DNA of 64,000 nucleotides from Paenibacillus larvae subsp. larvae (GCF_002003265.1 NZ_CP019687.1:2418001-2482000); one strand, 5' to 3'. Counted from the first letter of the stretch, positions 16,166-24,431 are shown. Made by a program: numbers and translations. The notes: a model not told the origin generated them from the letters alone.

Positions 16166-16600
16166 TTGGACATCCAGCGGCAGACCAAAAAGCTGTTTCG
16201 CAAATATCAAACAAACTGCCCTTTCACCATAGCCAAGATGCTGAATATTCATGTGGTCTATCTGGATCTTCCTATGAGTGTCAAAGGCTACTGCCAGCAT
16301 GTGCTTCGCCGGAAATTCATTGTACTCAATCAAAATCTGGAGGAGGAAACGGAGCGGAGATTCGTGTGCGCGCACGAACTCGGGCATATGATCCTGCATC
16401 AAGGATTCAGCCATTACTTTCTCACCCGCAACACTTATTTCGTCTCCAGCAAATATGAACGTGAAGCTCATCAATTCGCTATCCATTTGCTGCTGGCAAA
16501 TTGTGAAATGCAAAGGGATGAGACCATTCAGACACTGTTCAAGAGATGCGGCATACCAGAGAAAATGGAAATCTACTTTGATCTGTCAACTGAAAAGTGA
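16166..16600 (+). CDS. ImmA/IrrE-family metallopeptidase
   Basis: A 144-residue zinc protease. The HExxH motif is in CAHELGHMILH (about residues 68-78), and a conserved glutamate follows in KYEREAHQFAIHLLL. Such proteins cleave their partner XRE repressor and trigger induction of the element. It starts at TTG 16166 with AGGAGGG seven bases upstream; ATG 16159 belongs to a different frame and is too close to the ribosome site. Probably co-transcribed with the repressor gene. Confidence 0.88.
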   Translation: MDIQRQTKKLFRKYQTNCPFTIAKMLNIHVVYLDLPMSVKGYCQHVLRRKFIVLNQNLEEETERRFVCAHELGHMILHQGFSHYFLTRNTYFVSSKYEREAHQFAIHLLLANCEMQRDETIQTLFKRCGIPEKMEIYFDLSTEK

Positions 16601-16630
16601 GGGCATCTGAGGGATGACTGTTCTTTGCGC

Positions 16631-16696
16631 GTCTCTTCCGGCGCGCATTGGCGCTGCACGGCGGGTGGTCAGACCCCCACGCAGGCGTGAAGAGAC
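16631..16696. other. GC-rich hairpin of unknown function (region 16601-16893)
   Basis: GTCTCTTC (16631-16638) pairs exactly with GAAGAGAC (16689-16696). The 50 bases between are very G/C-rich, with possible internal pairing of GCGGGTGG with CCCCCACGC. It stands out in an otherwise AT-moderate region. No ORF is credible here, and the rest of 16601-16893 shows nothing else. Confidence 0.4.
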
Positions 16697-16893
16697 ATGA
16701 AGAGAAAGTCTATCCGGTAAAGGAAAAAGGTTTTGCTTCCGGCGCTGTTCGTTTCAGGGAATCTGAAAAGGAAGTTTTTCGCCATTTCCCGGAATGAAAG
16801 GCCTCTGGTTGCTGTACATTACGCTATCCCCTCTACAGCTAAAACCTTTTACCTAACAGGCAACGTAATCCGTAAATTCTTGATATCGACCGG

Positions 16894-16921
16894 GGCATCT
16901 AGAGAAGATGCCTCTTTTTAT
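16894..16921 (+). terminator. Terminator of the repressor/ImmA unit
   Basis: GGCATCT (16894-16900) pairs with AGATGCC (16906-16912), followed by TCTTTTTATTT. It overlaps the end of the convergent minus-strand gene. Confidence 0.75.
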
Positions 16922-17457
16922 TTGTTTAGGGCAGCTTTTCTTATACGGTTCAAATGGCTGAAAAAATGGCTTGACCCTATTAGTATGAGCAGAAGTCCCG
17001 CAATAGCAAAACTATATGGATAAACAAAAGGAAACCAGAAGCTCGGATGACGGTTCAGAATATCCGAATAGTATCCTATTGAAGAGCCGGATGTATCACT
17101 TTTCATAATCAATTTAAAGGCAAGATAATTGGACGACCGATTTTCATAGGTAACATGCTCTTTGGTTACTGTCCCATCTTTATCTATGTAATATAGATAC
17201 CAATGTCGTTTGGTTGAAGTTGAGGGATCCTCGTTATACTCCGGGTTTGTATTTTGAACGACAACAGTTTGAATACGCCCCTCCTCTTTGTTCCTCACCT
17301 CCAGAAAGCCCAATATCCCCCAATATATATATTCTGATTTGTTATGGATTGAAACCTTGAAAGGATCGATGAGTGGTTGATTATCCAATGTCACTTCCAA
17401 ATGTTCTCCTCTGCAAGTTAAAACGGGTGAGAATGAATATTCCGGACTATAGATCAA
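16918..17457 (-). pseudogene. 5'-truncated duplicate of the 224-aa membrane protein gene
   Basis: This frame of 179 codons matches 14215-14889 closely from LEVTLDNQPLIDPFKVSIHN to the end, including the C-terminal membrane segment. It lacks the N-terminal membrane anchor; alignment breaks around SPEYSFSPVLTCRGE. Its putative ATG overlaps the end of the neighbouring 493-aa gene by 11 bases, so the break coincides with the edge of the AT-rich cassette. Without the anchor it is probably non-functional, or it is expressed as a one-helix protein. Confidence 0.7.
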
Positions 17458-18928
17458 GCATTAAGGTTATATACAAGTTGTTTGTAACTATCAGACCATT
17501 GTTAGATTTTGTATTGTTTGTGGTAAACATACCGTCAGGTAGTCGGAGACCTATTACAATCAACAAAATCATTAATGCAATAAGTCCAATTATTACTCGT
17601 TTGTAAAGCTTCAAATATGAATTAACATTTTCAACTCCCGGATCTATATATATTTTTTTTATATCTTCGAGATCATCTTCCGCCAAAACCACAAATTTAG
17701 ACGTATATTTTCCATACAATCTTGTAATTTCATTCTTTCGTTTCTCAATATAACTGCGATTAAATAAGTATGAAAATATAAACAACAGTGCATGGAATAT
17801 AAGCGCTATGATCAAATACCATCGTTCACCTTTAGATAACCCCAAAGAGGCAGAAAAAATTGCTGTAATAATTCCTATAAGCGATGTATTAATATAAGTC
17901 AGCAACTTATCTGATTCTTTTTTTAGATCTGACCCAAATTTATGTGCTTCTTTTACAACATCTTTTCGATCGTTAAAAAATTTTTTGATACTGTCTTGTA
18001 TATAGGCTGAAAAATGATTCGAGATCGTTTTTTCAATTTTCGGGAGCAACTCATCTATTTTTGCAGCAGAGTCGGTCGAATTCAAATAGATTGTAAATAT
18101 ATTTCTGGCAATTTCAATTTTGTCGTTATAATGTTTCTCCTCGTAACAAAAACGATAGATATTAAAGATAGCTAGAGCATTTTGAACACTCAGTTCTTGC
18201 GACGGTGAAATCTCAGTTGTCTTATGTCCCCTAATTACTATCTTTCCATATTCTGACATTTTGTTTGCTATATAAAGAAGACTTGCATGAAATAAATTTT
18301 GATCAAACCAAGATTTAAAAGAACCAGTTAAGCCATCAATCTTATAGTAATTCGGTAATGGATGTCTATCTCCACCGCGAGCAACTTCGTCATGAATTTT
18401 TCTAATTAGATCAAATTCTTCCTTCGTTTTTTCGCTTAGCTTATTAGCAGATGTAATAGCATTTAATCCAATAGGGATAAGCTTTAAATACGAATTTGAG
18501 TAAGGTTTTTCAATTGGTAGATGAGTAATAATTTCTTTTTCTACATTAATACTTCGAAACAGTTCACTGTTAAGTACATTAAAATGCTTAAAAAAATATT
18601 GATTCTTGAAAAAAACAAACGTATTCTCAGACAAACAGAGCTTAACTCGTTTATTAATCGTAAGTTTTAGTTCCAATTGAGCATCTGTATTCATGAAACG
18701 GTCATTTTGTTTAAAGGCGTTAAAGTCCAATCTTCTTTCCTCATACAAAATCTCAAAACTTACATCAAAATTTCTAAAAACCTCTTCATACCTCTTCGAA
18801 ATGATTCTAATCATTGGTAGCGGCACAGAGTAGTTGACAGTGAATAGACTGGGGTCCTCTGAACACTCCTGTTCAAATGACTCCAATTCCGACAAAATTG
18901 CTAAAAATGTATTTAGCAATGAATCCAT
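17447..18928 (-). CDS. Large protein with C-terminal membrane helices, unknown family
   Basis: A 493-residue protein with a cytoplasmic part of about 340 residues rich in F, N, K and E. Three hydrophobic segments follow: YINTSLIGIITAIFSASLGL, RWYLIIALIFHALLFIFSYL and VIIGLIALMILLIVIGL. No catalytic motif is obvious; a charged helical stretch (about 330-350) precedes the first membrane segment. It starts with a GGGAG site 14 bases after the NA37-like gene, so the two are an operon. Strongly AT-rich compared with the tail genes, which indicates foreign origin. It resembles membrane effectors of phage defence systems in layout only; I do not recognise it by sequence. Confidence 0.65.
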   Translation of the reverse strand: MDSLLNTFLAILSELESFEQECSEDPSLFTVNYSVPLPMIRIISKRYEEVFRNFDVSFEILYEERRLDFNAFKQNDRFMNTDAQLELKLTINKRVKLCLSENTFVFFKNQYFFKHFNVLNSELFRSINVEKEIITHLPIEKPYSNSYLKLIPIGLNAITSANKLSEKTKEEFDLIRKIHDEVARGGDRHPLPNYYKIDGLTGSFKSWFDQNLFHASLLYIANKMSEYGKIVIRGHKTTEISPSQELSVQNALAIFNIYRFCYEEKHYNDKIEIARNIFTIYLNSTDSAAKIDELLPKIEKTISNHFSAYIQDSIKKFFNDRKDVVKEAHKFGSDLKKESDKLLTYINTSLIGIITAIFSASLGLSKGERWYLIIALIFHALLFIFSYLFNRSYIEKRKNEITRLYGKYTSKFVVLAEDDLEDIKKIYIDPGVENVNSYLKLYKRVIIGLIALMILLIVIGLRLPDGMFTTNNTKSNNGLIVTNNLYITLMLDL

Positions 18929-18942
18929 AACAGTATAACTCC

Positions 18943-19998
18943 CTACTTAAACTTTTCTTTTAGTTCCACACCTTTAATTTTAATTATCGTTGTTACGGAA
19001 CCGTCTTCTTCTTTTTTATATTCAAGGAATACCTTAGTGTCCATATCTTGAAGAGGAAATTGAATTTTAATTAATCTATCTGGGTCTGCAAACATTGCGA
19101 TTGTAGGTCTTTTCTCAGCAACGAATTCAAACATGACGTTCTCTCGTTTTTGAACAAGCTTTTGCTTGAACCCATCTATTTTATTTACCCGATCAGCATC
19201 TCCCGCTATGTATGTTTTGAAAAGGTTGTCCAAGTCTCGATCCAAGTCAACATCATTTCCTTTGCTGAGCAATCGGTCTACTTTTGCGTTAAAATCAACA
19301 ATCTCCAATTGTGTTCGAATAATCTGTTCTTGAATTGCATACTCAGCCAGATTAACGCTAACCAGTTCTGTCATAGCTTTGTTATCAATCAACGCTTGTG
19401 ATTCCAGAAAGGATAATAGAAAATACTTAGAAACCTCACCTGTTACCTGCTGCTTGTCTAGTACTTTCAGATGGAATTCATCTTCCCAAAGAGTTGGACT
19501 AAGTTTTATAAAAGCACATTTATGGAGCCTTTCGTTTACACTAGGCAAAATATCTTCTTGAACAACAAACTTATAATTTGTACGATCAATTTGAATAGCT
19601 TTGTTAGGATCCATTTTGAGAATCGCAAGGTACGGAAGGCCAGTATCCAAATCGTTGTATAAAATAAAAATTAATGTCCCCGAACTTCTTGAACTCGAAG
19701 CTTTCATCACGTTAAAAAGTAGCTGGGTCATATTGGTGCTATTATTAATAAATAAATGATCGTCAGCAAGATCTTGAGATATTTCCAAGCAACCGAGAAA
19801 AACAGCCGCATCTTTATGCGTGAATGTACATACTTTTATTTGTTTTGCAATAACTGCATTTGAAATATGGCTAGAGAAGAACTCAAGTACCTCTGCAGGA
19901 ATCTGCGATAGGTCCATGAGCTGCTGATATGTTTTCGGGCTGGCTTTGTCCAGAGCTAAATCATGGGCTATTAACTTCGATATCTCTATATTCGGCAA
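18943..19998 (-). CDS. NA37/NdpA-like nucleoid-associated protein
   Basis: A 351-residue protein that I judge to be a distant member of the nucleoid-associated NdpA/YejK family (NA37). It opens like it (IEISKLIAHDLAL). It then has the central SSGTLIFILYNDLDTGLPYL segment, the helical VSKYFLLSFLESQ segment, and the final beta-rich DGSVTTIIKIKGVELKEKF. Family members bind DNA. It starts at TTG 19998, behind GGGAG. It forms a transcription unit with the downstream membrane protein gene. The pairing suggests a sensor-effector system rather than a housekeeping nucleoid role. Confidence 0.6.
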   Translation of the reverse strand: MPNIEISKLIAHDLALDKASPKTYQQLMDLSQIPAEVLEFFSSHISNAVIAKQIKVCTFTHKDAAVFLGCLEISQDLADDHLFINNSTNMTQLLFNVMKASSSRSSGTLIFILYNDLDTGLPYLAILKMDPNKAIQIDRTNYKFVVQEDILPSVNERLHKCAFIKLSPTLWEDEFHLKVLDKQQVTGEVSKYFLLSFLESQALIDNKAMTELVSVNLAEYAIQEQIIRTQLEIVDFNAKVDRLLSKGNDVDLDRDLDNLFKTYIAGDADRVNKIDGFKQKLVQKRENVMFEFVAEKRPTIAMFADPDRLIKIQFPLQDMDTKVFLEYKKEEDGSVTTIIKIKGVELKEKFK

Positions 19999-20107
19999 AA
20001 TCCTACGCTCCCTTATGTAAAAAAGTACTATTTTAATGTACCATAAAGGGAGAGTATTGAATAGGATATTTTTCCATAGGGAAGAAAAATTGACAAATTC
20101 CCCTTGT

Positions 20108-20365
20108 TCATTCTATATCAAGTGATAATTGCAGTTCTTTAAACCGGTCTTTAAAATCGCACACACCATCCCAAGTACCAAGATCTTTTCTGAGTTGGTC
20201 GACTGTAGGCAATTTCGGATTTAAAAAAGCAAATAAAACCTGAGCACCTGCCTCTTCGTCGCTACTTATATCGACATACTGTTCCTCAATATTTTTAATA
20301 AGTGTATCGTCTATAATAACATCACAGGTGATGAACAGTTTGGCTCGAACTACTCTCGAATTCAA
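20108..20365 (-). CDS. Small acidic protein upstream of the NA37-like gene
   Basis: An 85-residue protein starting at TTG with a GGAGGA site eight bases upstream. It begins VVRAKLFITCDVIIDDTLIK and ends in an acidic KFKELQLSLDIE-like tail. I recognise no family. It lies about 110 bases upstream of the NA37-like gene on the same strand and shares its AT-rich composition, so it is probably the first gene of the same cassette. Confidence 0.55.
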   Translation of the reverse strand: MNSRVVRAKLFITCDVIIDDTLIKNIEEQYVDISSDEEAGAQVLFAFLNPKLPTVDQLRKDLGTWDGVCDFKDRFKELQLSLDIE

Positions 20366-20520
20366 TATTATCGTCCTCCATAATTACAGCTTATAAAATA
20401 TAATTGACAATTTATGCCCCTGTTAATCATATATATTCTTGAGATCCTAACCTAGAAGACAATTTTACACCTACAGATACGAATCAGGAGAAAAATAAAA
20501 CTTACTTGTAACAAAATCAA

Positions 20521-20575
20521 AAAACACCCCAAACATCGGTTGTCAGTCCCGAGTTTGCGGTGCTTCCGCTAGTAC
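20521..20575 (-). terminator. Terminator-like hairpin left of the IS3 remnant
   Basis: On the minus strand GCACCGCAAAC pairs imperfectly with GTTTGGGGTG, followed by TTTTTTGATTTTG. It separates the IS remnant from the AT-rich cassette. Confidence 0.5.
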
Positions 20576-20596
20576 ATGATATACTTCAAAAATAAC

Positions 20597-21023
20597 TTTA
20601 ATGCTCCCCATTGTCAAGATACGATTTTTTCAGGAATAAGTTATGTCCTCCTTTTCATGTTTTAGGTCGCGATCCCATCAATAGGGTGAGCATAGAATTC
20701 GTCGGGTCGATCACTTTGCGGCTATACTAATCGATGATGTTGAATAGGTAAATGGAACCCCGTACTCCTTCTTACTTTATTAGCATCACTCGTCTTCTTC
20801 TCAAACACCATTGAACCCCGCTCAAGGAACTACGCTTTCCAACGGCTAATCATCACTGGGCTTAATTCATATCTGGCTGTAATCTCATTGACGGTCTGCT
20901 CCTTACGGAGCACCTCTAACACGACCTTCGTCTTAAACTCTGAGGTATATCGGTTTCGTTTTTCCATAGTGTTATATAACTTATTTATCACTCTCCCGTG
21001 TCACAACTTATGGGAGCATTAAA
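20597..21023 (-). mobile_element. Degenerate IS3-family element
   Basis: TTTAATGCTCCC at 20597-20608 recurs inverted at 21012-21023, so the ends of a short element are preserved. Inside is a broken OrfA frame and no intact OrfB, so most of the element has been deleted. The right end abuts coding sequence of a truncated lipoprotein gene. The 20366-20596 flank shows no gene. Confidence 0.65.
20776..20967 (-). pseudogene. IS3-family transposase OrfA remnant
   Basis: ATG at 20967 begins MEKRNRYTSEFKTKVVLEVL, continuing VNEITARYELSPVMISRWKA, a helix-turn-helix OrfA. An in-frame TAG at 20832-20830 replaces the glutamine codon normally found in WKAQFLERG. The frame then continues FLERGSMVFEKKTSDANK and is lost. 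Confidence 0.75.
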
Positions 21024-21452
21024 ATTGACGTATATTGGGAAACGGAAGGAGAGGGTGCAACGTTCAACTTTGAAAAGTTTCCCAAGTTCATAGAGTGGTT
21101 TACGAACTTCAACTTAAAATCAGTTTTGGAGCAATTTAGGGTGGGAAATCCGGTTCGCTACCAGTTTCTATCTGGGCCTATCACTAGCGAGGTTGTTGAG
21201 AATCCGGATGTACACGTCACTTATTTAGACTGTTCGTCAAACGACATACGGGAAATGGACAAACCGACATCATACCCGGGTTTAAACTATTTGCAATTTA
21301 CAAACAAAGACTATTACGCTGTGATCCCATATTATTTACAGGACGGAACTATAAAGGGCTTTAACGGAATGGAATTGGGACAAACAGAGAAAATCACGTA
21401 TATAGCAAACAATGTAATTCTTCTTATTGTCGACAAAACGACAAAAGAATAA
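21024..21452 (+). pseudogene. 5'-truncated lipoprotein gene (copy 1 of 3)
   Basis: Directly after the IS right end the frame reads IDVYWETEGEGATFNFEKF and continues to the stop, matching the last half of copies 2 and 3 almost residue for residue (VGNPVRYQFLSGPITSEVVE; NPDVHVTYLDCSSNDIREMD). The signal peptide and first half are gone. Confidence 0.8.
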
Positions 21453-21460
21453 TTGAGTAT

Positions 21461-21493
21461 AGAAGCAGGCCATGTTCAAAATGGCCTGCTTCT
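21461..21493. terminator. Perfect hairpin after lipoprotein copy 1
   Basis: AGAAGCAGGCCAT pairs fully with ATGGCCTGCTTCT around a 7-base loop. The same hairpin follows copies 2 (22730-22755) and 3 (24050-24083). There is no T-run, so it acts either as a convergent-gene terminator or as an RNA stabiliser. Confidence 0.6.
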
Positions 21494-21513
21494 GCATGCA
21501 GCTTTCTCGATAT

Positions 21514-21561
21514 TTACTTGCTTATACCAGTAATCAGGCTTCTATTATGCGGTATAACAGC
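21514..21561 (-). pseudogene. Remnant of the small partner gene (copy 1)
   Basis: The last 15 codons (AVIPHNRSLITGISK, then TAA) match the C-terminus of the partner proteins at 22774-23013 and 24105-24431. Nothing upstream remains. Confidence 0.6.
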
Positions 21562-21755
21562 AAATTGAGAAGTTTGAGGAAATTGGTTCTTCGAATCACA
21601 AAACCAATAAATCGGCAAATCAGGCAAACCTGTTTCTTGAAACAGTAGTAATTTCAATAGGAAGGGTTATACTCATTTATTTCCAAAACTTGTTTATATT
21701 TCTGGAAAATAAAGAAAAAGATCGGTATACTAGTTATGCATCCTATATTCTTACT

Positions 21756-21790
21756 TGACATCTTACGGAATGTACAGATGTTTTTTTATT
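21756..21790 (+). terminator. Leader hairpin with T-run upstream of lipoprotein copy 2
   Basis: ACATCT (21758-21763) pairs with AGATGT (21776-21781), followed by seven Ts. A possible -10 TATACT lies upstream at 21726-21731, so it would interrupt the leader about 70 bases before the gene. The same structure precedes copy 3 at 23105-23140. It could be an attenuator. Confidence 0.55.
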
Positions 21791-21860
21791 TCTCAAGCCT
21801 CATTTCATAATGTTTCAAGCACTATGTTTGCTGTAGAGCCTTTTATATTGGAGTGATGTG

Positions 21861-22718
21861 ATGAAAAAAGGTGCAGGTATCATTTTGCTGTTATTGGTTT
21901 TCCTCCTTTTCCTGGGTGGCTGTACATTACAGGAGGAGTATGATGAAAGTGGCCGCAAAAAGGATACTTTTATTCCGTTGAAAAGTCCCAATATGTTCAC
22001 CTTAAACTTTCATGACCTGTTTGACCAAATTTTCGCCAAAATTAAGGCTGAAAATAACAAAGTAGCTGATCCGACTATAGATATCCTGTTTACTCCCGGA
22101 GGAGAAATTATGGATGTGGATTGTTCCGTTCATGCACTGATGGAATCCTCGGAGTCGGAAGATCAATACGACTTGGAGCTGTATAGAATCAGGAATAACC
22201 ATAGCACCGATACAAAAAACCGGCAATCCCTTCCAGAAGCATTCTCGGCACCTTCTTCAGCCATGACGGGAATTGACGTATATCGGGAATCGGGAGGGTA
22301 CTATGACGGGAGATATATGGACATGTTAAACTTTCAAAAGTTCCCCAAGTTCATAGAGTGGTTTGCGAACTTCAACTTAAAATCAGTATTAGAACAATAT
22401 ACGGTGGGAAGCCCGATTCGCTTTGAACTTCAATCGAAAGTTATAAGTGAGGTGGTTCAAAATCCGGATGTGCATGTTACTTACCTGGATTGCTCATCAA
22501 ACGACATACGGGAAATGGACAAACCGGAATCATACCCTGAGTCCCATTATTTGAAACTTACCGATAAAGACTATTATGCCGTGATCCCCTATTATGTACA
22601 GGATGGAACCATAAAGGGGTTTAACGAAAGGCATATGGGGCAAACAGAAACAGATAAAATAACGTATATAGCTAACAACGTGATTCTTCTTATTGTCGAT
22701 AAAACGACAAAAGGATAA
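21861..22718 (+). CDS. Lipoprotein of unknown function (copy 2)
   Basis: A 285-residue lipoprotein. The signal peptide (GIILLLLVFLLFLGGC) ends in a lipobox LGGC, so the mature protein is anchored by cysteine at the outer face of the membrane. The body is acidic, with no recognised domain; conserved blocks are PTIDILFTPGGEIM, MTGIDVYRESGG and VTYLDCSSNDIREMD. I start at ATG 21861, with GGAG seven bases upstream. About 80 per cent identical to copy 3 by eye. Expression is probably controlled by the leader hairpin. Confidence 0.8.
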   Translation: MKKGAGIILLLLVFLLFLGGCTLQEEYDESGRKKDTFIPLKSPNMFTLNFHDLFDQIFAKIKAENNKVADPTIDILFTPGGEIMDVDCSVHALMESSESEDQYDLELYRIRNNHSTDTKNRQSLPEAFSAPSSAMTGIDVYRESGGYYDGRYMDMLNFQKFPKFIEWFANFNLKSVLEQYTVGSPIRFELQSKVISEVVQNPDVHVTYLDCSSNDIREMDKPESYPESHYLKLTDKDYYAVIPYYVQDGTIKGFNERHMGQTETDKITYIANNVILLIVDKTTKG

Positions 22719-22773
22719 TTGAGTATAAAAGCAGGCCATTTGAACATGGCCTGCTTCCGCATACTACTCGATA

Positions 22774-23013
22774 TTACTTGCTTATACCAGTAATCAGGCT
22801 TCTATCATGAGGCATGACACCCATTTCAAATCCCAAATCAACAAACCCGTGTGCTTCCCCCGGGATTAAGCTTGCCCATTGGTTGCTTCCGGGGAGCATT
22901 TTGGCGGTGCATAGAATCCAGTGCGGGTAGGATTCTCCCGTACTAGATGATGCCAAAATTTCGATTTTAGTTCCCGGCAAAAAGATCGCTATGATAGGAA
23001 AATCTGTGCTCAT
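22774..23013 (-). pseudogene. Truncated small partner gene (copy 2)
   Basis: A 79-codon frame that matches the 108-aa protein at 24105-24431 from LPGTKIEILASS to the end. It lacks the N-terminal 30 residues, which are replaced by MSTDFPIIAIF. It faces lipoprotein copy 2. It may be a decayed duplicate. Confidence 0.55.
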
Positions 23014-23104
23014 TTATTTCCAAAAATTGTTTATATTTCTGGAAAATGAAGAAAAAGATCGATATACTGGTTAAGTATCCTGTTATTTCCTCTCAATGGA
23101 CTGA

Positions 23105-23140
23105 TCACATCTTACAGAATGTACAGATGTTTTTTTATTT
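23105..23140 (+). terminator. Leader hairpin with T-run upstream of lipoprotein copy 3
   Basis: ACATCT (23107-23112) and AGATGT (23125-23130) pair, followed by a run of Ts. The surrounding 180 bases repeat 21640-21850 nearly exactly. Confidence 0.55.
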
Positions 23141-23210
23141 CTCAAGCCTCATTTCATAATGCCTTAAGCAGTATGTTTGGTATAGAGCTTTTATAATTGG
23201 AGTGATGATG

Positions 23211-24041
23211 ATGAAAAAAGGTACAGGTATCGTTTTGCTGTTATTGGTTTTCCTCCTTTTCCTGGGTGGCTGTACATTACAGGAGGATTATGATGAAAGT
23301 GGCCGCAAAAAGGATACTTTTATTCCGTTGAAACGTCCCAATATGTTCACCTTAAACTTTCATGACCTGTATGACCAAATTCTCGCTAAAATTAAGGCTG
23401 AAGATAATAAGGTAACTGATCCTACAATTGATATCCTATTTACTCCCGAAGGTGAAATTATGAATGTAAATTGTTCCGTTCAGGCACTGGAGGAATCCAC
23501 GGAGGATCAAGACAACATGGGGCTGTATAGAATCAGGAATAACCATAGAACCGAATTCAAAAACAAGCAATCCATGCCAGAAGCATTCTCGGCACCTTCT
23601 TCAACCATGACGGGGATTGACGTATATTGGGAATCGGAAGGAGAGGGTGCAACGTTTAACTTTGAAAAGTTTCCCAAGTTCATAGAGTGGTTTACGAACT
23701 TTAACTTAAAATCAGTTTTGGAGCAATATAGGGTGGGAAATCCGGTTCGCTACCAGTTTCTATCTGGGCCTATCACAAGCGAGGTTGTTGAGAATCCGGA
23801 TGTGCATGTTACTTACCTGGACTGCTCGTCAAACGACATACGCGAAATGGACAAGCCGGAATCATTCCCGGGTTTAAACAATTTGCAATTTACAAACAAA
23901 GACTATTACGTTGTGATCCCCTATTATGTACAGGACGGAACCATAAAGGGCTTTAACGAAATGGAATTGGGACAAACAGAAAAAATCACGTATATAGCCA
24001 ACAACGTGATTCTTCTTATTGTAGACAAGATAGAAGAGTAA
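23211..24041 (+). CDS. Lipoprotein of unknown function (copy 3)
   Basis: A 276-residue lipoprotein with the same signal peptide and LGGC lipobox as copy 2. I chose the last of three in-frame ATGs (23211), because GGAG is eight bases upstream and it aligns with copy 2. Its second half is nearly identical to the truncated copy 1, while its first half follows copy 2. It faces the small partner gene of the DUF1906 operon, and the stops are 64 bases apart. Confidence 0.8.
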   Translation: MKKGTGIVLLLLVFLLFLGGCTLQEDYDESGRKKDTFIPLKRPNMFTLNFHDLYDQILAKIKAEDNKVTDPTIDILFTPEGEIMNVNCSVQALEESTEDQDNMGLYRIRNNHRTEFKNKQSMPEAFSAPSSTMTGIDVYWESEGEGATFNFEKFPKFIEWFTNFNLKSVLEQYRVGNPVRYQFLSGPITSEVVENPDVHVTYLDCSSNDIREMDKPESFPGLNNLQFTNKDYYVVIPYYVQDGTIKGFNEMELGQTEKITYIANNVILLIVDKIEE

Positions 24042-24104
24042 ATAAGCACAGAAGCAGGCCATGTTCAAAAATGGCCTGCTTCTGCATACAGTTTTGCTCG
24101 TTAT

Positions 24105-24431
24105 TTATTTACCTATACCGGTAACCAGACTTCTATTATGCGGCATGACACCAATTTCAAACCCTAAATCCACAAACCCGTGTTTTTCTCCCTTGATTAA
24201 GTGTTCCCATTTGCTGCTTCCAGGAAGCATTTTAGCGGTGCATAGAACCAAGTGCGCGTAATGTTTTCCCGTAGTAGACGATGCCAAAATTTCGATTTTG
24301 GTTCCCGGCAAAAGATCGGGAGCCCTCTCGAAGTTTTCTTTGTAGCATTTCAAGGTTGAAGTGACCAAGAAGTGTACCTTTATGGTTTCAGGTATATCTT
24401 TATCGGATAAAAAAAGATCTTTAGCGTTCAT
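24105..24431 (-). CDS. Small partner protein of the DUF1906 gene, unknown family
   Basis: A 108-residue soluble protein. Its ATG overlaps the stop of the DUF1906 gene (ATGA), so the two are translated together. The sequence is beta-rich (KVHFLVTSTLKCYKEN, PGTKIEILASSTTG, HGFVDLGFEIGVMPHNRSLV). Decayed paralogues lie beside lipoprotein copies 1 and 2. I do not recognise it. Coupling suggests it works with the wall-active protein, perhaps as chaperone, immunity or accessory factor. Confidence 0.6.
   Translation of the reverse strand: MNAKDLFLSDKDIPETIKVHFLVTSTLKCYKENFERAPDLLPGTKIEILASSTTGKHYAHLVLCTAKMLPGSSKWEHLIKGEKHGFVDLGFEIGVMPHNRSLVTGIGK

Noticed and set aside
16159..16458. Plus-strand ORF starting at ATG 16159 in a second frame over the immA-like gene
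   Set aside because: The ATG touches the ribosome site, and the product has no family features, whereas the TTG 16166 frame carries HExxH.
17447..19998. Known Kiwa or Zorya system
   Set aside because: The membrane protein has the wrong size and topology for KwaA or ZorA/B, and the partner does not look like KwaB; only the general idea of a DNA-binding plus membrane pair is shared.
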